Shown in pieces: positions 56,024 through 64,000 of a DNA stretch of 64,000 bases (position 1 is the stretch's first letter; every line of letters starts with the position of its first letter). The position numbers and the translations under genes were made by a program. Below the pieces are notes generated by a model that worked only from the letters and a program-made list of their open reading frames with translations, made no database searches and was not told where the DNA came from. Origin of the DNA: VAZQ01 sp963771845 (GTDB lineage Bacteria > Pseudomonadota > Alphaproteobacteria > Rhizobiales > Xanthobacteraceae); assembly GCA_963771845.1 (NCBI GenBank), contig CAVYVC010000023.1:131779-195778 (forward strand), in the 5' to 3' direction.

Positions 56024-56131
56024 TTAGTCCCTAATGCCGAAAACAAAAAACTTGCTGTTCTGCATCGTAAGTGCAGCCACACTGAGACAGATTGCTGCGG
56101 CTAGTGTTACGGCGAATATCGTGAGCCACAT
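56024..56131 (-). CDS. very small single-helix membrane protein
   Basis: A 35-residue protein read from the sequence: MWLTIFAVTLAAAICLSVAA, then LTMQNSKFFVFGIRD. One hydrophobic helix fills nearly the whole protein and a short polar tail follows. There is no family match that I can name. The possible upstream signal is weak, so it may be a chance frame. Confidence 0.4.
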   Translation of the reverse strand: MWLTIFAVTLAAAICLSVAALTMQNSKFFVFGIRD

Positions 56132-56269
56132 CTGGCGCTCCTTCACCTGCAGGCGGGAGCGCTATTGGTCTCTCGGCCACTGGCGCCTGATTTGATTGTT
56201 ATCGGCCAGTGATTTGCTCAGTCTATGCCCTGTCCGAACCCTCGTCTATACCTCAACAGCCGAGGCGAC

Positions 56270-56362
56270 ATGGCTCGGAAAGCCAGGTTATCGGCGAGCT
56301 CGATTCTGTAGGCATTGTGATTGATGCGATCGAGGATAGCGTCGGCGAGCGTGGACTTGCTG
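56270..56362 (-). pseudogene. IstB (IS21-family helper ATPase) fragment
   Basis: On the minus strand the frame reads SKSTLADAILDRINHNAYRI, then ELAD, the C-terminal region of IS21-family IstB ATPases (LADAILDR-x-x-HNAYRIEL). Nothing of the Walker motifs, of istA or of the terminal repeats is nearby. It is a short remnant of an old insertion. Confidence 0.65.
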
Positions 56363-56363
56363 C

Positions 56364-56567
56364 CTAGGCATCTTCGGGCCGCTGAACAAGCTTGTAGATC
56401 GGAACGTTCGTTGAACCTTGTTTGTCCATAGTTTGCAGACAAACCACACATTTCGCGATGTTGTTGTTATCACTCTTGGAAAATCGCGAATACGTCACCG
56501 AATACAGTGCACCGCAATGGGGACTAAAGAAGGTCTTTCCCTCAGGAATGGGCACTGTTAGAGGCAT
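56364..56567 (-). CDS. small zinc-ribbon-like protein
   Basis: A 67-residue protein, MPLTVPIPEGKTFFSPHCGA, YSVTYSRFSKSDNN, then KCVVCLQTMDKQGST. It resembles a group with CPHCG and CxxC zinc ligands, but the first ligand is Ser (FFSPHCG), so zinc binding may be weak. It lies directly after the IstB scrap. The start ATG at 56567 precedes a good match to the group. Function unknown. Confidence 0.55.
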   Translation of the reverse strand: MPLTVPIPEGKTFFSPHCGALYSVTYSRFSKSDNNNIAKCVVCLQTMDKQGSTNVPIYKLVQRPEDA

Positions 56568-56725
56568 GTCGGCTCCTCCGTATTACCATGCTGCTGGCGC
56601 TGTCCGCCTCAATCACCCGCACCTGGATTTGCTGAGAAGTATTGCAGTTTATCTGGCTTCCCCTCCCACTCTTTCCAGTCGGGCGGGGGTCGCTTGTTCC
56701 ACGTGAGTGGTTCGGGAAGGCGTCC

Positions 56726-57784
56726 ATGCAAAGGATCAACGTCCTGAGTATTCAGCGCATCAGCGCCGAAGATCGTGCGAAGATTGAGGCAGTCGATCCG
56801 GCGATCGAATTGACCGACGCCGGGGGCTGGTATGACGGTGAAATTCGCGAAACGTGGCCTGCCTTCACCACGGCACGCTACTTGGCACCAGGCGCCGCGG
56901 GCTCGGGGACCCGCGAGGAACGCGACCGCCTCCTCGCCGAAGCTGAAGTAATCCTTGGTGGCTGGCCATTTCCGCTCGATCTGCGCGCTAGGGCACCGAG
57001 GTTGAAATGGTTTCATCAGCGTCCCGCGGGCGCCAGCAATCTGCTCGCGGGCGATCTATGGGGCAGCCGCGTGGTGGTGACAACCTCACGAGGTTCGGGC
57101 AATACGCTGGCGATGGCGGAATACGCGGTGGCCGGTATTTTGCACTTTGCCAAGGGTCTCCACCGCGCCGCGGTCGATCGGGGCGCGGGCGTGTTCGACC
57201 ATCGCGCATATCGACCGCTTCTATTGGAAGGTAAGACTGCGTGCGTCGTGGGCGCCGGCGGAATCGGGCTCGATGTCGGTAAACTCTGCGCCGCCCTCGG
57301 CATGCGGGTCGTCGGCACCAGCCGCCACCCGCACCCAGACCGGCCCCTGCCACCGGGATTCAGCGAGCTTGGCGGCGCCGGGGATCTCGATCGGTTCTTG
57401 CCGGAGAGCGATTTCGTGGTGATCTGCTGCCAATGGACACCGGAGACGACCCGTCTCTTCGACAAGGACCGCTTTGCTGCGATGAAGGCGGGGGGCGTGC
57501 TCATCAACGTCGCCCGGGGTGAGATCGTCGACGAGGAGGCACTCGCCGACGCGCTTCAGCGCGATCATTTGCGCGGCGCAGCGCTCGATGTTTATGTCGG
57601 CGAATTCGAGCACACGCCGATGTCACGGCTCTGGTCCGATCCCAGAGTACTGATCACGCCGCATATCTCGTCTGCCAGTGATCAGGACCGTCATGGCGCC
57701 ATCAGTCTCTTCTGCGACAATCTGCGCGCCTATCTCGAGGGCGGGCCGCTCCGGAATGTCATCGATTGGGAACGGGGTTATTAA
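56726..57784 (+). CDS. D-2-hydroxyacid dehydrogenase, copy 3 of the family
   Basis: A 352-residue protein of the D-isomer 2-hydroxyacid dehydrogenase family. The Rossmann motif is CVVGAGGIGLDVGKLCAALG, LINVARGEIVDEEALADAL carries the substrate arginine, and VLITPHISSASD holds the histidine. The N-terminal domain is longer than usual. The ATG at 56726 follows GGGAAGGCG, and residues upstream of it are not family-like. Convergent with the LLM gene downstream; the intergenic gap is only 19 bases. The substrate is unknown. Confidence 0.86.
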   Translation: MQRINVLSIQRISAEDRAKIEAVDPAIELTDAGGWYDGEIRETWPAFTTARYLAPGAAGSGTREERDRLLAEAEVILGGWPFPLDLRARAPRLKWFHQRPAGASNLLAGDLWGSRVVVTTSRGSGNTLAMAEYAVAGILHFAKGLHRAAVDRGAGVFDHRAYRPLLLEGKTACVVGAGGIGLDVGKLCAALGMRVVGTSRHPHPDRPLPPGFSELGGAGDLDRFLPESDFVVICCQWTPETTRLFDKDRFAAMKAGGVLINVARGEIVDEEALADALQRDHLRGAALDVYVGEFEHTPMSRLWSDPRVLITPHISSASDQDRHGAISLFCDNLRAYLEGGPLRNVIDWERGY

Positions 57785-57803
57785 AAGCTAGCCGGGGCCA
57801 CGA

Positions 57804-59063
57804 TCAAATGCGCGTCTCGCCGATCACACCGTGACCGACGGCGGTGCAGCTTTTCGCGGGCGCGCCGCCTGCGCTGTACTGCTCCGCCACCGCGGCGATC
57901 TTGGCCGGGCGGAAGGCGGGCATGACCTCCTTTGCGAATCGATCCAGGTCTTCCAGCTGGACCTCGAGGGGGGTCCCCAGCGGCGTGGCGCACACCACCC
58001 GGTCGACGCCCGGATAGCGTTTTTCGACGGCATTCAATTGCTCGATGATGTCGGCGGGCGTACCGGTCAGGAAACCGCCGGCCTTCACCGCGTCCTCGAC
58101 GCGCGGCAATTTTGTCGTGGCGGCGAGCCGTGGGTCGCGCATCGCGGCGATCTGCTCGTCGGTCAGCGCCCGCACGAGGCGCAACTCGCCGAACATCTTC
58201 ATGTTCTCCTCGTAGTGTTTGGCCGCCTCGCTCATGCCGTCTTCGCGGCTCTTCGCGATGTGAAACTGGAAGCCCAGCGCAAGCCGCTCGCCGAGCTCGA
58301 GCGCGATGCCGCGGCGCGCATAGGCGGCCTGGAAGCCGATCATGTGCCGCTCGACGGCGCCGCCCTCGGCAGAGCCACCGCCGATGATGCCGCAGATGCC
58401 GTGCTTGGCCATGAAGTCGAAGGCCCGCTCCGAGCCGCTCTGGATCGGCTGCCAGCATTCGACCGGCAGGCGCTCCGGCGCCGGCACCAGCGTGATCTCC
58501 TTGAGCGTATAGCCGCGATACGGCACCTCCGGCGGGATCGCATAGTACTTGCCCTTGTGCGAGAACGGCTTGCCCTCGAACGCCTTGAACAGGATATCAA
58601 CGCCTTCCTCGAACAATTCGCGGTTGGCCTTCTGGTCGCGCAGCGGCGCGCCGAACGTCTCGACCTCGCGGGTGTGATAGCCGCGCGCGACACCGAAGAT
58701 CACCCGGCCACCAGTCAGGATGTCGGCCATCGCATAGTCTTCCGCGAGGCGCAGCGGGTGCCACATCGGCACGACGTTGAAGCCGCAGCCGATGCGCAGG
58801 TTCTTCGTCACCCCGCACAAGTGCATCGCCATCATCAGCAGATTCGGGATCAGCTCCGTGCCTTCCGGCTGGAAATGGTGCTCGGCCATCCAGAACGTGT
58901 CGTAGCCGCGCTCATCCATGCACTTGGCGTACTCGACGACCTTGTGCAGCGCGCCGCCCAATTCCGCTTGCGAATAGCGGCGCTCGTTGATCGGGGTGCC
59001 GGCGTACCCGAGATTCTCCATGTCGACTGTGCCGTAATAGGAGCTGTCGAATTTCGTGATCAT
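57804..59063 (-). CDS. LLM-class flavin-dependent oxidoreductase, second copy
   Basis: A 419-residue luciferase-like monooxygenase family protein. MAEHHFQPEGTELIPNLLMM gives the FMN region, and LRIGCGFNVVPMWHPLRLAE and VIFGVARGYHTREVETFGAP follow. It is longer than the operon copy at 6036 and belongs to the FMN/two-component branch, so F420 use is less likely. It is not linked to a visible flavin reductase. Possible substrates include sulfonates or terpenoid-type compounds, none supported here. Confidence 0.83.
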   Translation of the reverse strand: MITKFDSSYYGTVDMENLGYAGTPINERRYSQAELGGALHKVVEYAKCMDERGYDTFWMAEHHFQPEGTELIPNLLMMAMHLCGVTKNLRIGCGFNVVPMWHPLRLAEDYAMADILTGGRVIFGVARGYHTREVETFGAPLRDQKANRELFEEGVDILFKAFEGKPFSHKGKYYAIPPEVPYRGYTLKEITLVPAPERLPVECWQPIQSGSERAFDFMAKHGICGIIGGGSAEGGAVERHMIGFQAAYARRGIALELGERLALGFQFHIAKSREDGMSEAAKHYEENMKMFGELRLVRALTDEQIAAMRDPRLAATTKLPRVEDAVKAGGFLTGTPADIIEQLNAVEKRYPGVDRVVCATPLGTPLEVQLEDLDRFAKEVMPAFRPAKIAAVAEQYSAGGAPAKSCTAVGHGVIGETRI

Positions 59064-59209
59064 CGTGTGCCCTCACAGATGCCGGCGTCGACTGTCACGC
59101 GCGTCGGCGGTTTCGTCTAGCGGAAATCTCACGCTGCTGGTGCAGGCGGCGGCGGGGCCGAAGTACAAAGCGGCATTTACCACCGACTACGGCATCGTTA
59201 TCCTAAGCA

Positions 59210-61666
59210 TCATGGCAATGGCTTCGGTGTTGGCACCGACGAGGAGTCAGTTAACGCAGCACCGCGAGGCAGCTCTAAGCCCAAACGCTCTAGCGCGCTC
59301 TGAAGCACCTCACGCGCCTGGACTTGCTCCTCGGCAGTCATCCTGCCCAGATCGAGATTGAGCGTCAGATGCGCCAAGCGCGCGCGTAGCGCCTCGCCTG
59401 CATCAGCCAGGGTCTCGAAGTCATCGACCACGCGATAGGTCGTTACGGGATAGGCGATACCCCTGACACGGATCTTTCCGACTTCCTCGCAGCTGATCTC
59501 GTCCTTCACGTGGGCGTAGGTCTCGTAAGAGATCAGGATTTGGCCGGCAGGGGCCTCGTGCTCCAGACGCGAGGCCAGGTTCACGCCGCTGCCGACCGCC
59601 GTATAGCTCACGCGGTCCTCGCTACCGAAATTGCCGACCGTGCAATAGCCAGTGTGGATACCCATCCGGCATGTCAAAGGACGCTCAATGCCAGCATCTC
59701 GCCAGACAGCTGCGAGCTGACGGATCCTTTTTTGCATTGCGACCGCCATCTTGACGCAGGCAATGGCGTCCTCGGCCACGCCCCTCGTCTCGGGATCGCC
59801 GACGAAGATCATGATGGCGTCGCCGATGTACTTGTCTATGGTCGCGCCATGATCCAGCGCGATCCGTGACATTTCGGTCAAATACTGATTGAGCAGCTGC
59901 GTCAGGTCTTCCGACTCCATCTTGTCGGTGGTCTCGGTGAATTCGACAATGTCTGAGAAAAACACCGTCAGCTTCTTGCGCTGGCTCACAACTTTGACAT
60001 CCTGGGCCCCCGAAAAGATGGTCGCATAGATCTGCGGAGGCAGGTATTTGGCGAGCTTGCCCGAGAGCGTTTCGAGCATCGAGTTCTTCTCAGAAATCTC
60101 GACGGTGAGACGCCGCAACCGCTCGCGTTCGGCGGCGAGCTGTTGTTCTCGCAGCCGGAGCTCGGTTATGTCCGTCCCGGTTCCCCGGTAGCCCTTGAAG
60201 GCTCCATCTGGAGCAAACACCGGCTTACCGCTGATCTGGAGAAAGCGGAGGTCCTTGTTCGGCAGCGTCACATCGTACTCGAAGTTGCGGAACGGCTTGC
60301 GGGCATTGAGATCCCGGTAGTGCGCCTGCCAGTGAGCCGCTTCCAGGCTCTTGCCAGCGAATTCCTGCCGCGTCTTGCCCATGACCGTGTCGCGAGAAAT
60401 AGGGAAAATCTCGAAGAAGCGATCGGATATGAAGGTGAAACGCAAATCTTTGTCCATTTCGTAGATCCAGTCGCCCGCGACCTCAGCCACATCACGGAAG
60501 CGCTGATTGGTGGCTTGCAGCTCGGCCTCATGTCGCTTGACGTCGGTGAGATCCGAGTAGACCACGACAATGCCGTCGTCCCTCGTTTTCCGCTCGCTAA
60601 TTTGATACCAGCGCCCGTCGCTGCTCTCTAATACGATGGGCTCACCGGGTTCGCGATGTTTGGCAACGCGATCGCAAATCCACTCTTCGGGGTCGCCCTG
60701 CGCGGCTGGGATCAACCCCTTCTCCACGGCGCGACGGACAATGCTCTCGAAGGTATCGCCGATCTGCACTAACGAGCCGAAGCCGTGCTGCATCAGCGTG
60801 GTGTAGCGGCTGTTGCAGAGAATTAATCGATCATGGTCGTCGTAGAGTGCAAAGCCTTCGGTTATGGTTTCGATCGCTTCCAGGAGGCGCCGCCTGGCTA
60901 AGCTTGCTTCCTCCTCGCGAAGCTTCAGATCGGTGACATCGCTGCCAGTGCCGCGGTACCCAGCGAACTCACCATCACTGCTGAAAACTGGTTTGCCACT
61001 GATTTCAAGATAGCGGATGGAGCCGTCCGCCACCGTCGTGCTGTAGGCAAAGTTCCGAAAGGGGCGGTGCGCGCCGAGGTCGGAATAGTGCTTTTTCCAA
61101 TGGGGCTCATCAAGTTCGCGGCCGGCAAACTCCTGCCGGGTCTTGCCGATGACCTGGGCAGGCATGACCGGAAAGATCTGGAAGAAGCGATCCGAGATGT
61201 AGGTGAACCGCAGATTGGCGTCCATTTCATAGATCCAGTCACCCGCGGTCTCTGCGATATCGCGAAACCTCTGTTCGCTCGCTTTGATTGCGACATCATA
61301 GGCGGCTTGCGCCTTGGCAGCTCTAAGATGGGACAGCAGCCAATGACGCACGATGCGAATATACCTGCGGGCCGCGTCCAAAGGCGCCGCAACGGCAACA
61401 CAGAAAAGGCGCTCGCCATCAAAATCGATGGCCGACGTGCAACCTTCGAGCATGGTCGAGGAGCGTGCCGCTTCCTCGGCGGTCACTGTGAATGTGTCGA
61501 ACTCGCCGGCCATGATCCTGGCGGCTCCGTCATGAAAGTCCCCGATGCGCGATCGCTTGGAGGAGGCAATGATCCTGCCGCGGCTCCCAAAGATCGTGAC
61601 GACCGCGTCGATCTCGGTGGCGACCTGGTCGCAAACGTCCTGAAGAATGCTGGTTTTTAACTTCAT
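59210..61666 (-). CDS. diacid-recognition/three-PAS class III adenylate cyclase
   Basis: An 818-residue cytosolic signalling enzyme. Residues 1-125 resemble the sugar-diacid recognition domain of CdaR (IDAVVTIFGSRGRIIASSKR, AARIMAGEFDTFTVTAEEAA). Three PAS domains follow; the first and third are near-duplicates (FRDIAETAGDWIYEMDANLR and FRDVAEVAGDWIYEMDKDLR), and the middle one starts EAIETITEGFALYDDHDRLI. A coiled-coil linker and a class III cyclase domain end the protein: metal aspartates in VFFSDIVEFTETTD and YIGDAIMIFVGD, adenine-selecting Lys in DKYIGD and the motif YTAVGSGVNLASRLE. cAMP synthesis is the likely output. ATG 61666. Confidence 0.88.
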   Translation of the reverse strand: MKLKTSILQDVCDQVATEIDAVVTIFGSRGRIIASSKRSRIGDFHDGAARIMAGEFDTFTVTAEEAARSSTMLEGCTSAIDFDGERLFCVAVAAPLDAARRYIRIVRHWLLSHLRAAKAQAAYDVAIKASEQRFRDIAETAGDWIYEMDANLRFTYISDRFFQIFPVMPAQVIGKTRQEFAGRELDEPHWKKHYSDLGAHRPFRNFAYSTTVADGSIRYLEISGKPVFSSDGEFAGYRGTGSDVTDLKLREEEASLARRRLLEAIETITEGFALYDDHDRLILCNSRYTTLMQHGFGSLVQIGDTFESIVRRAVEKGLIPAAQGDPEEWICDRVAKHREPGEPIVLESSDGRWYQISERKTRDDGIVVVYSDLTDVKRHEAELQATNQRFRDVAEVAGDWIYEMDKDLRFTFISDRFFEIFPISRDTVMGKTRQEFAGKSLEAAHWQAHYRDLNARKPFRNFEYDVTLPNKDLRFLQISGKPVFAPDGAFKGYRGTGTDITELRLREQQLAAERERLRRLTVEISEKNSMLETLSGKLAKYLPPQIYATIFSGAQDVKVVSQRKKLTVFFSDIVEFTETTDKMESEDLTQLLNQYLTEMSRIALDHGATIDKYIGDAIMIFVGDPETRGVAEDAIACVKMAVAMQKRIRQLAAVWRDAGIERPLTCRMGIHTGYCTVGNFGSEDRVSYTAVGSGVNLASRLEHEAPAGQILISYETYAHVKDEISCEEVGKIRVRGIAYPVTTYRVVDDFETLADAGEALRARLAHLTLNLDLGRMTAEEQVQAREVLQSALERLGLELPRGAALTDSSSVPTPKPLP

Positions 61667-62070
61667 CCGAGGAGACCGACCTGACTTATGGCCACTTGAG
61701 TGCGCCTATCAGCCCTCGCCGCCGCAGCTTCACCAACCCTTACGGCGATCGGCGATCGCCAAACACATGAATAGAGCCTCCTCTGGCCCCGCTCAATGCC
61801 GGGAAGGCCAAAAGTACCCCGGTGGCATCATCCGCGAAGCAAAGCGCGTGCTGGTGTCCCGGCTGCAGGCCGAGCTGAAAGGTAGCGACGACTTGCAGAG
61901 CTTGGCTCCGATCAGGCAAGAATCGAGGTCGATGATGCGCTTGCCATCGCGGAGCAAGTCGAAGTGTGAAGTATCCGGGCAGAGCGGACATTGCTCTGCC
62001 CGATTGCTAGCGGCGCTTCGTGCCAAAAGCAGTCGTGAGCAGATGCAGCAATAGTCTGCAGAAGTCAGAC
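61667..62070. other. intergenic region with repeat-like text, no gene seen
   Basis: About 400 bases between the cyclase gene and the last binding-protein gene. Several short open frames on both strands (for example around 61793-62026) have no confident match and resemble the recurring antisense text of dispersed rhizobial repeats. The palindrome GGGCAGAGCGGACATTGCTC / GCCC near 61977 also fits a repeat. The cyclase promoter would lie near 61680. Confidence 0.35.
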
Positions 62071-63063
62071 TTACTCGATGACCTCGTCGGCCCTGGTAAG
62101 CACCGTTGTCGGCACAGCGAGGCCGAGCGCCTTAGCGGTCTTGAGGTTGAGCACAGTTTCGAACTTGGTCGGCGCCTGCACCGGCAGATCCGTCGGCTTC
62201 TCGCCCTTGAGGATGCGATCGACGTAGCTTGCCGCGCGTCGGAATTGGTCGACGAAATCAGGCCCATAAGAAATCAGGCCGCCGCCGGCGGCAAAGTACC
62301 GAGTATAGTAGACCCCTGGCAGTCGGTGACGAGCCGCCAGAGCAATGATCGCCTTGCGATGAACCGTTGCCGCGGGGCTTCCCGTTACAATTATGCCGCC
62401 GTTCGAATCCCGTGCGAACGCCGTGATAATGCGCTCGATCTCCTCGACATCGCGCGTATCGGCTGGCCGCAACTCCACGCCAAGTGCCGGCGCGACGGCC
62501 TGAATTGCGCCGAACTGGGCGGGTCCGGTCACTGACCCAAATTCGCGAAGGACCACCGCCCGTGTCACGGAGGGCGCAATCTCTTTGAGTAATTCCAGCC
62601 ACTTTCCCGCGAAGGCATATTCGAAGCCGGTAAAGCCGGTGGCGTTGCCGCCCGGACGCGCCAAGCTCTCGACGTAGCCGGCGCCGACAGGATCGGCGAC
62701 AACGGTGAACACGATCGGGACGGTGTGAGTAGCCTTTAGCAGCGGCCCGACGGCTGCAGTCGACTGGGCCAGGATAACGTCTGGAGAGAGTGCGACTAAC
62801 TCCGCCGCGTATTTGCTTATGGCCTCAGCACTGCCGCCGCCCCAGCGATATTCGACCTGGACATTTTGCCCGATAATCCAACCCAATGACTGCAGGCCTT
62901 GTGCAAACGCCGCGAGACGGGCTTGGGATTCGGGATCGTCGGCCGTGATGTTCAGGAGTACCCCGATGCGCCGCATGCGCTCGCGTTGCTGCGCGTGCGC
63001 CGCGAGCGGCCATGTTGCCGCCGCCGCGCCGCCGACGAGCGTCATGAACTCGCGGCGTTTCAT
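62071..63063 (-). CDS. orphan ABC-type substrate-binding protein (PF04392 family), copy 5
   Basis: A 330-residue binding protein with Tat leader MKRREFMTLVGGAAAATW and cleavage near AHAQQ. A strong ribosome-binding site (CTGGAGGGAAA) precedes the ATG at 63063. LARPGGNATGFTGFEYAFA and PTTVLTRADEVIE mark the family. It overlaps the stop of the DUF6632-like fragment upstream. No transport partner in the window. Extended N-terminal starts up to 63201 are not leader-like. Confidence 0.83.
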   Translation of the reverse strand: MKRREFMTLVGGAAAATWPLAAHAQQRERMRRIGVLLNITADDPESQARLAAFAQGLQSLGWIIGQNVQVEYRWGGGSAEAISKYAAELVALSPDVILAQSTAAVGPLLKATHTVPIVFTVVADPVGAGYVESLARPGGNATGFTGFEYAFAGKWLELLKEIAPSVTRAVVLREFGSVTGPAQFGAIQAVAPALGVELRPADTRDVEEIERIITAFARDSNGGIIVTGSPAATVHRKAIIALAARHRLPGVYYTRYFAAGGGLISYGPDFVDQFRRAASYVDRILKGEKPTDLPVQAPTKFETVLNLKTAKALGLAVPTTVLTRADEVIE

Positions 63064-63272
63064 TTTCCCTCCAGTGATGAGGATATTGCTGGTAAAGAAT
63101 ACCACATCGAGCCGAGGCTGATGAGCAAAAACACGCCCAGCGTCGCATAGATACCGATGATCATCATCAGATCGTGCGAGTGTCCTTGTCCCCAAGCCCA
63201 ACCCGAGGCCCGGACAATGCCCAACGTATAAATACCATCAGCGCGATAAAGTCGGCAATTTGCATCAGACAT
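63060..63272 (-). pseudogene. frameshifted/truncated DUF6632-like membrane protein
   Basis: The frame reads MSDANCRLYRADGIYTLGIV then ASGWAWGQGHSHDLMMIIGI and YATLGVFLLIS, then changes to unrelated residues before the stop at 63060. From memory, DUF6632 members start MSDAN and have a PSGWAWG-x-GHSH motif with an ATLGVFLLIA helix. The segment between SDAN and SGWAWG is too short and garbled, and the C-terminal half is gone. It is probably a decayed gene. Confidence 0.6.
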
Positions 63273-63314
63273 TTTGCGCTCCTCCATCTATCGTCCAACG
63301 TTTCATTCGCCAAC

Positions 63315-63827
63315 TCAATTCCAAGAAGAAATATTTCGCCAGAAATAAGGGTCGAATTTGCCCAACTCGTGCCATGCGGTGTTACTTATCATAAGATAAC
63401 ACGCGACCGTAAAATCGTACGTTGAGCAAAAGATACCGTAACCCAGTGGAATTTCTGTTATCGACAGGCCCGCAAGTGAAGAGCCGGACAAACAATGGGA
63501 TAAATCCCAAAGCCCATGCATGACGTAGCCAACCGCAATAGCAGGTCGGGAAAACAGCCCGCCCACAGCACAAACAAGGAAAACGGCAACGCCGACCAAT
63601 TCAGTTTGCCAAGCATGAGCGGAGACCCCAAAATAGGCAGCGAAGCTTAGGTAAAAGGCAGCAATCACGACAAGGAAAGAGCCCCAGAATATCTGTTCCC
63701 ATCGTCCTTGGAAGATTTGTCGAAAGATAAGAATGCTTCCAATCGCGCTGAGCAAACCGATAACCACATACAACAGAGCCACGACTAGCCCACCAATGAA
63801 CTGGCTGCTTGATCCAGCTCCAGTCAT
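63315..63827 (-). CDS. DUF6010-like integral membrane protein
   Basis: A 170-residue protein with four to five hydrophobic segments. It starts MTGAGSSSQFIGGLVVALLY and contains FAAYFGVSAHAWQTELVGVA, VGGLFSRPAIAVGYVMHGLW and GYGIFCSTYDFTVACYLM, matching what I remember of DUF6010. The ATG at 63827 was chosen because the in-frame N-terminal extension up to 63986 is not hydrophobic. Function unknown. Possibly co-transcribed with the fragment downstream at 63060. Confidence 0.65.
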   Translation of the reverse strand: MTGAGSSSQFIGGLVVALLYVVIGLLSAIGSILIFRQIFQGRWEQIFWGSFLVVIAAFYLSFAAYFGVSAHAWQTELVGVAVFLVCAVGGLFSRPAIAVGYVMHGLWDLSHCLSGSSLAGLSITEIPLGYGIFCSTYDFTVACYLMISNTAWHELGKFDPYFWRNISSWN

Positions 63828-64000
63828 CAGATTTTGTAGTAACGCTGAAATCCATCCTTGTTGCTCCAACTCAACCGTCCTGATGCCACCGAGCTCTTGT
63901 AGAGATGATCGGATGCCTAACCGTGGCGGCGGAGCTGACGGTCTCTTAAGTGCCGTAGTGGCACGACGACAATGACAATACCCCATGCCTTCGGGTTCAC

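Noticed and set aside
53734..57784. A prophage or integrative element carried by the tyrosine recombinase
   Set aside because: No attachment-site pair, tRNA, structural phage genes or mobilisation genes were seen, and the recombinase has altered catalytic residues.

Overview
The window looks like a chromosome segment from a soil alphaproteobacterium of the Hyphomicrobiales, close to the Bradyrhizobium/Xanthobacteraceae group. The evidence is its high GC, Tat-type leaders of the RRREFITLLGG class on orphan substrate-binding proteins, GAGCGGGATGAT-type palindromes, several small proteins that I know only from that group, and the gene content overall. No rRNA, tRNA or CRISPR array was seen.

Region 1 (1-26.4 kb) is a catabolic island made of two operons that converge with no spacer at 14578/14579. 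The plus-strand operon encodes an M20 peptidase end, a fused FO synthase (cofGH), a PLP-dependent beta-synthase-like enzyme, both CoA-transferase subunits, an LLM (F420/flavin) oxidoreductase, a transglutaminase-like protein, an acyl-CoA ligase and a Liv-type ABC importer. The minus-strand operon (26381 to 14579) encodes hydantoinase/oxoprolinase hyuA-hyuB, a four-subunit sarcosine-oxidase-like complex soxB-soxD-soxA-soxG, and a molybdenum hydroxylase large subunit carrying a C-terminal CoxG domain. Start/stop overlaps or very short gaps link most genes. Taken together they suggest uptake and breakdown of an N-methylated or heterocyclic nitrogen compound; the substrate is not known. Many genes between 11.7 and 24 kb are each broken by a single-base frame change while both halves stay conserved, which means either sequence error or recent decay.

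Region 2 (26.4-35.3 kb) holds a 343-bp non-coding element with terminal inverted repeats, an overlapping substrate-binding protein / Cache-HAMP-GAF histidine kinase / response regulator operon, a kinase fragment, a Uma2 protein, a VapBC pair and a D-2-hydroxyacid dehydrogenase.

Region 3 (35.3-64 kb) is a low-density accessory region. It contains small helical-hairpin proteins, a complete IS630 element lying between two paralogous small membrane proteins, a frameshifted Crp/Fnr regulator, a glycosyltransferase, three more orphan substrate-binding proteins (five in the window), two more D-2-hydroxyacid dehydrogenases, a metallophosphoesterase, a cytochrome P460, a divergent tyrosine recombinase, a second LLM enzyme and a diacid-recognition/PAS/adenylate-cyclase protein. 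Gene debris (TIR, WD40, DNA ligase, IstB and DUF fragments) is scattered between 42 and 57 kb and at 63 kb.
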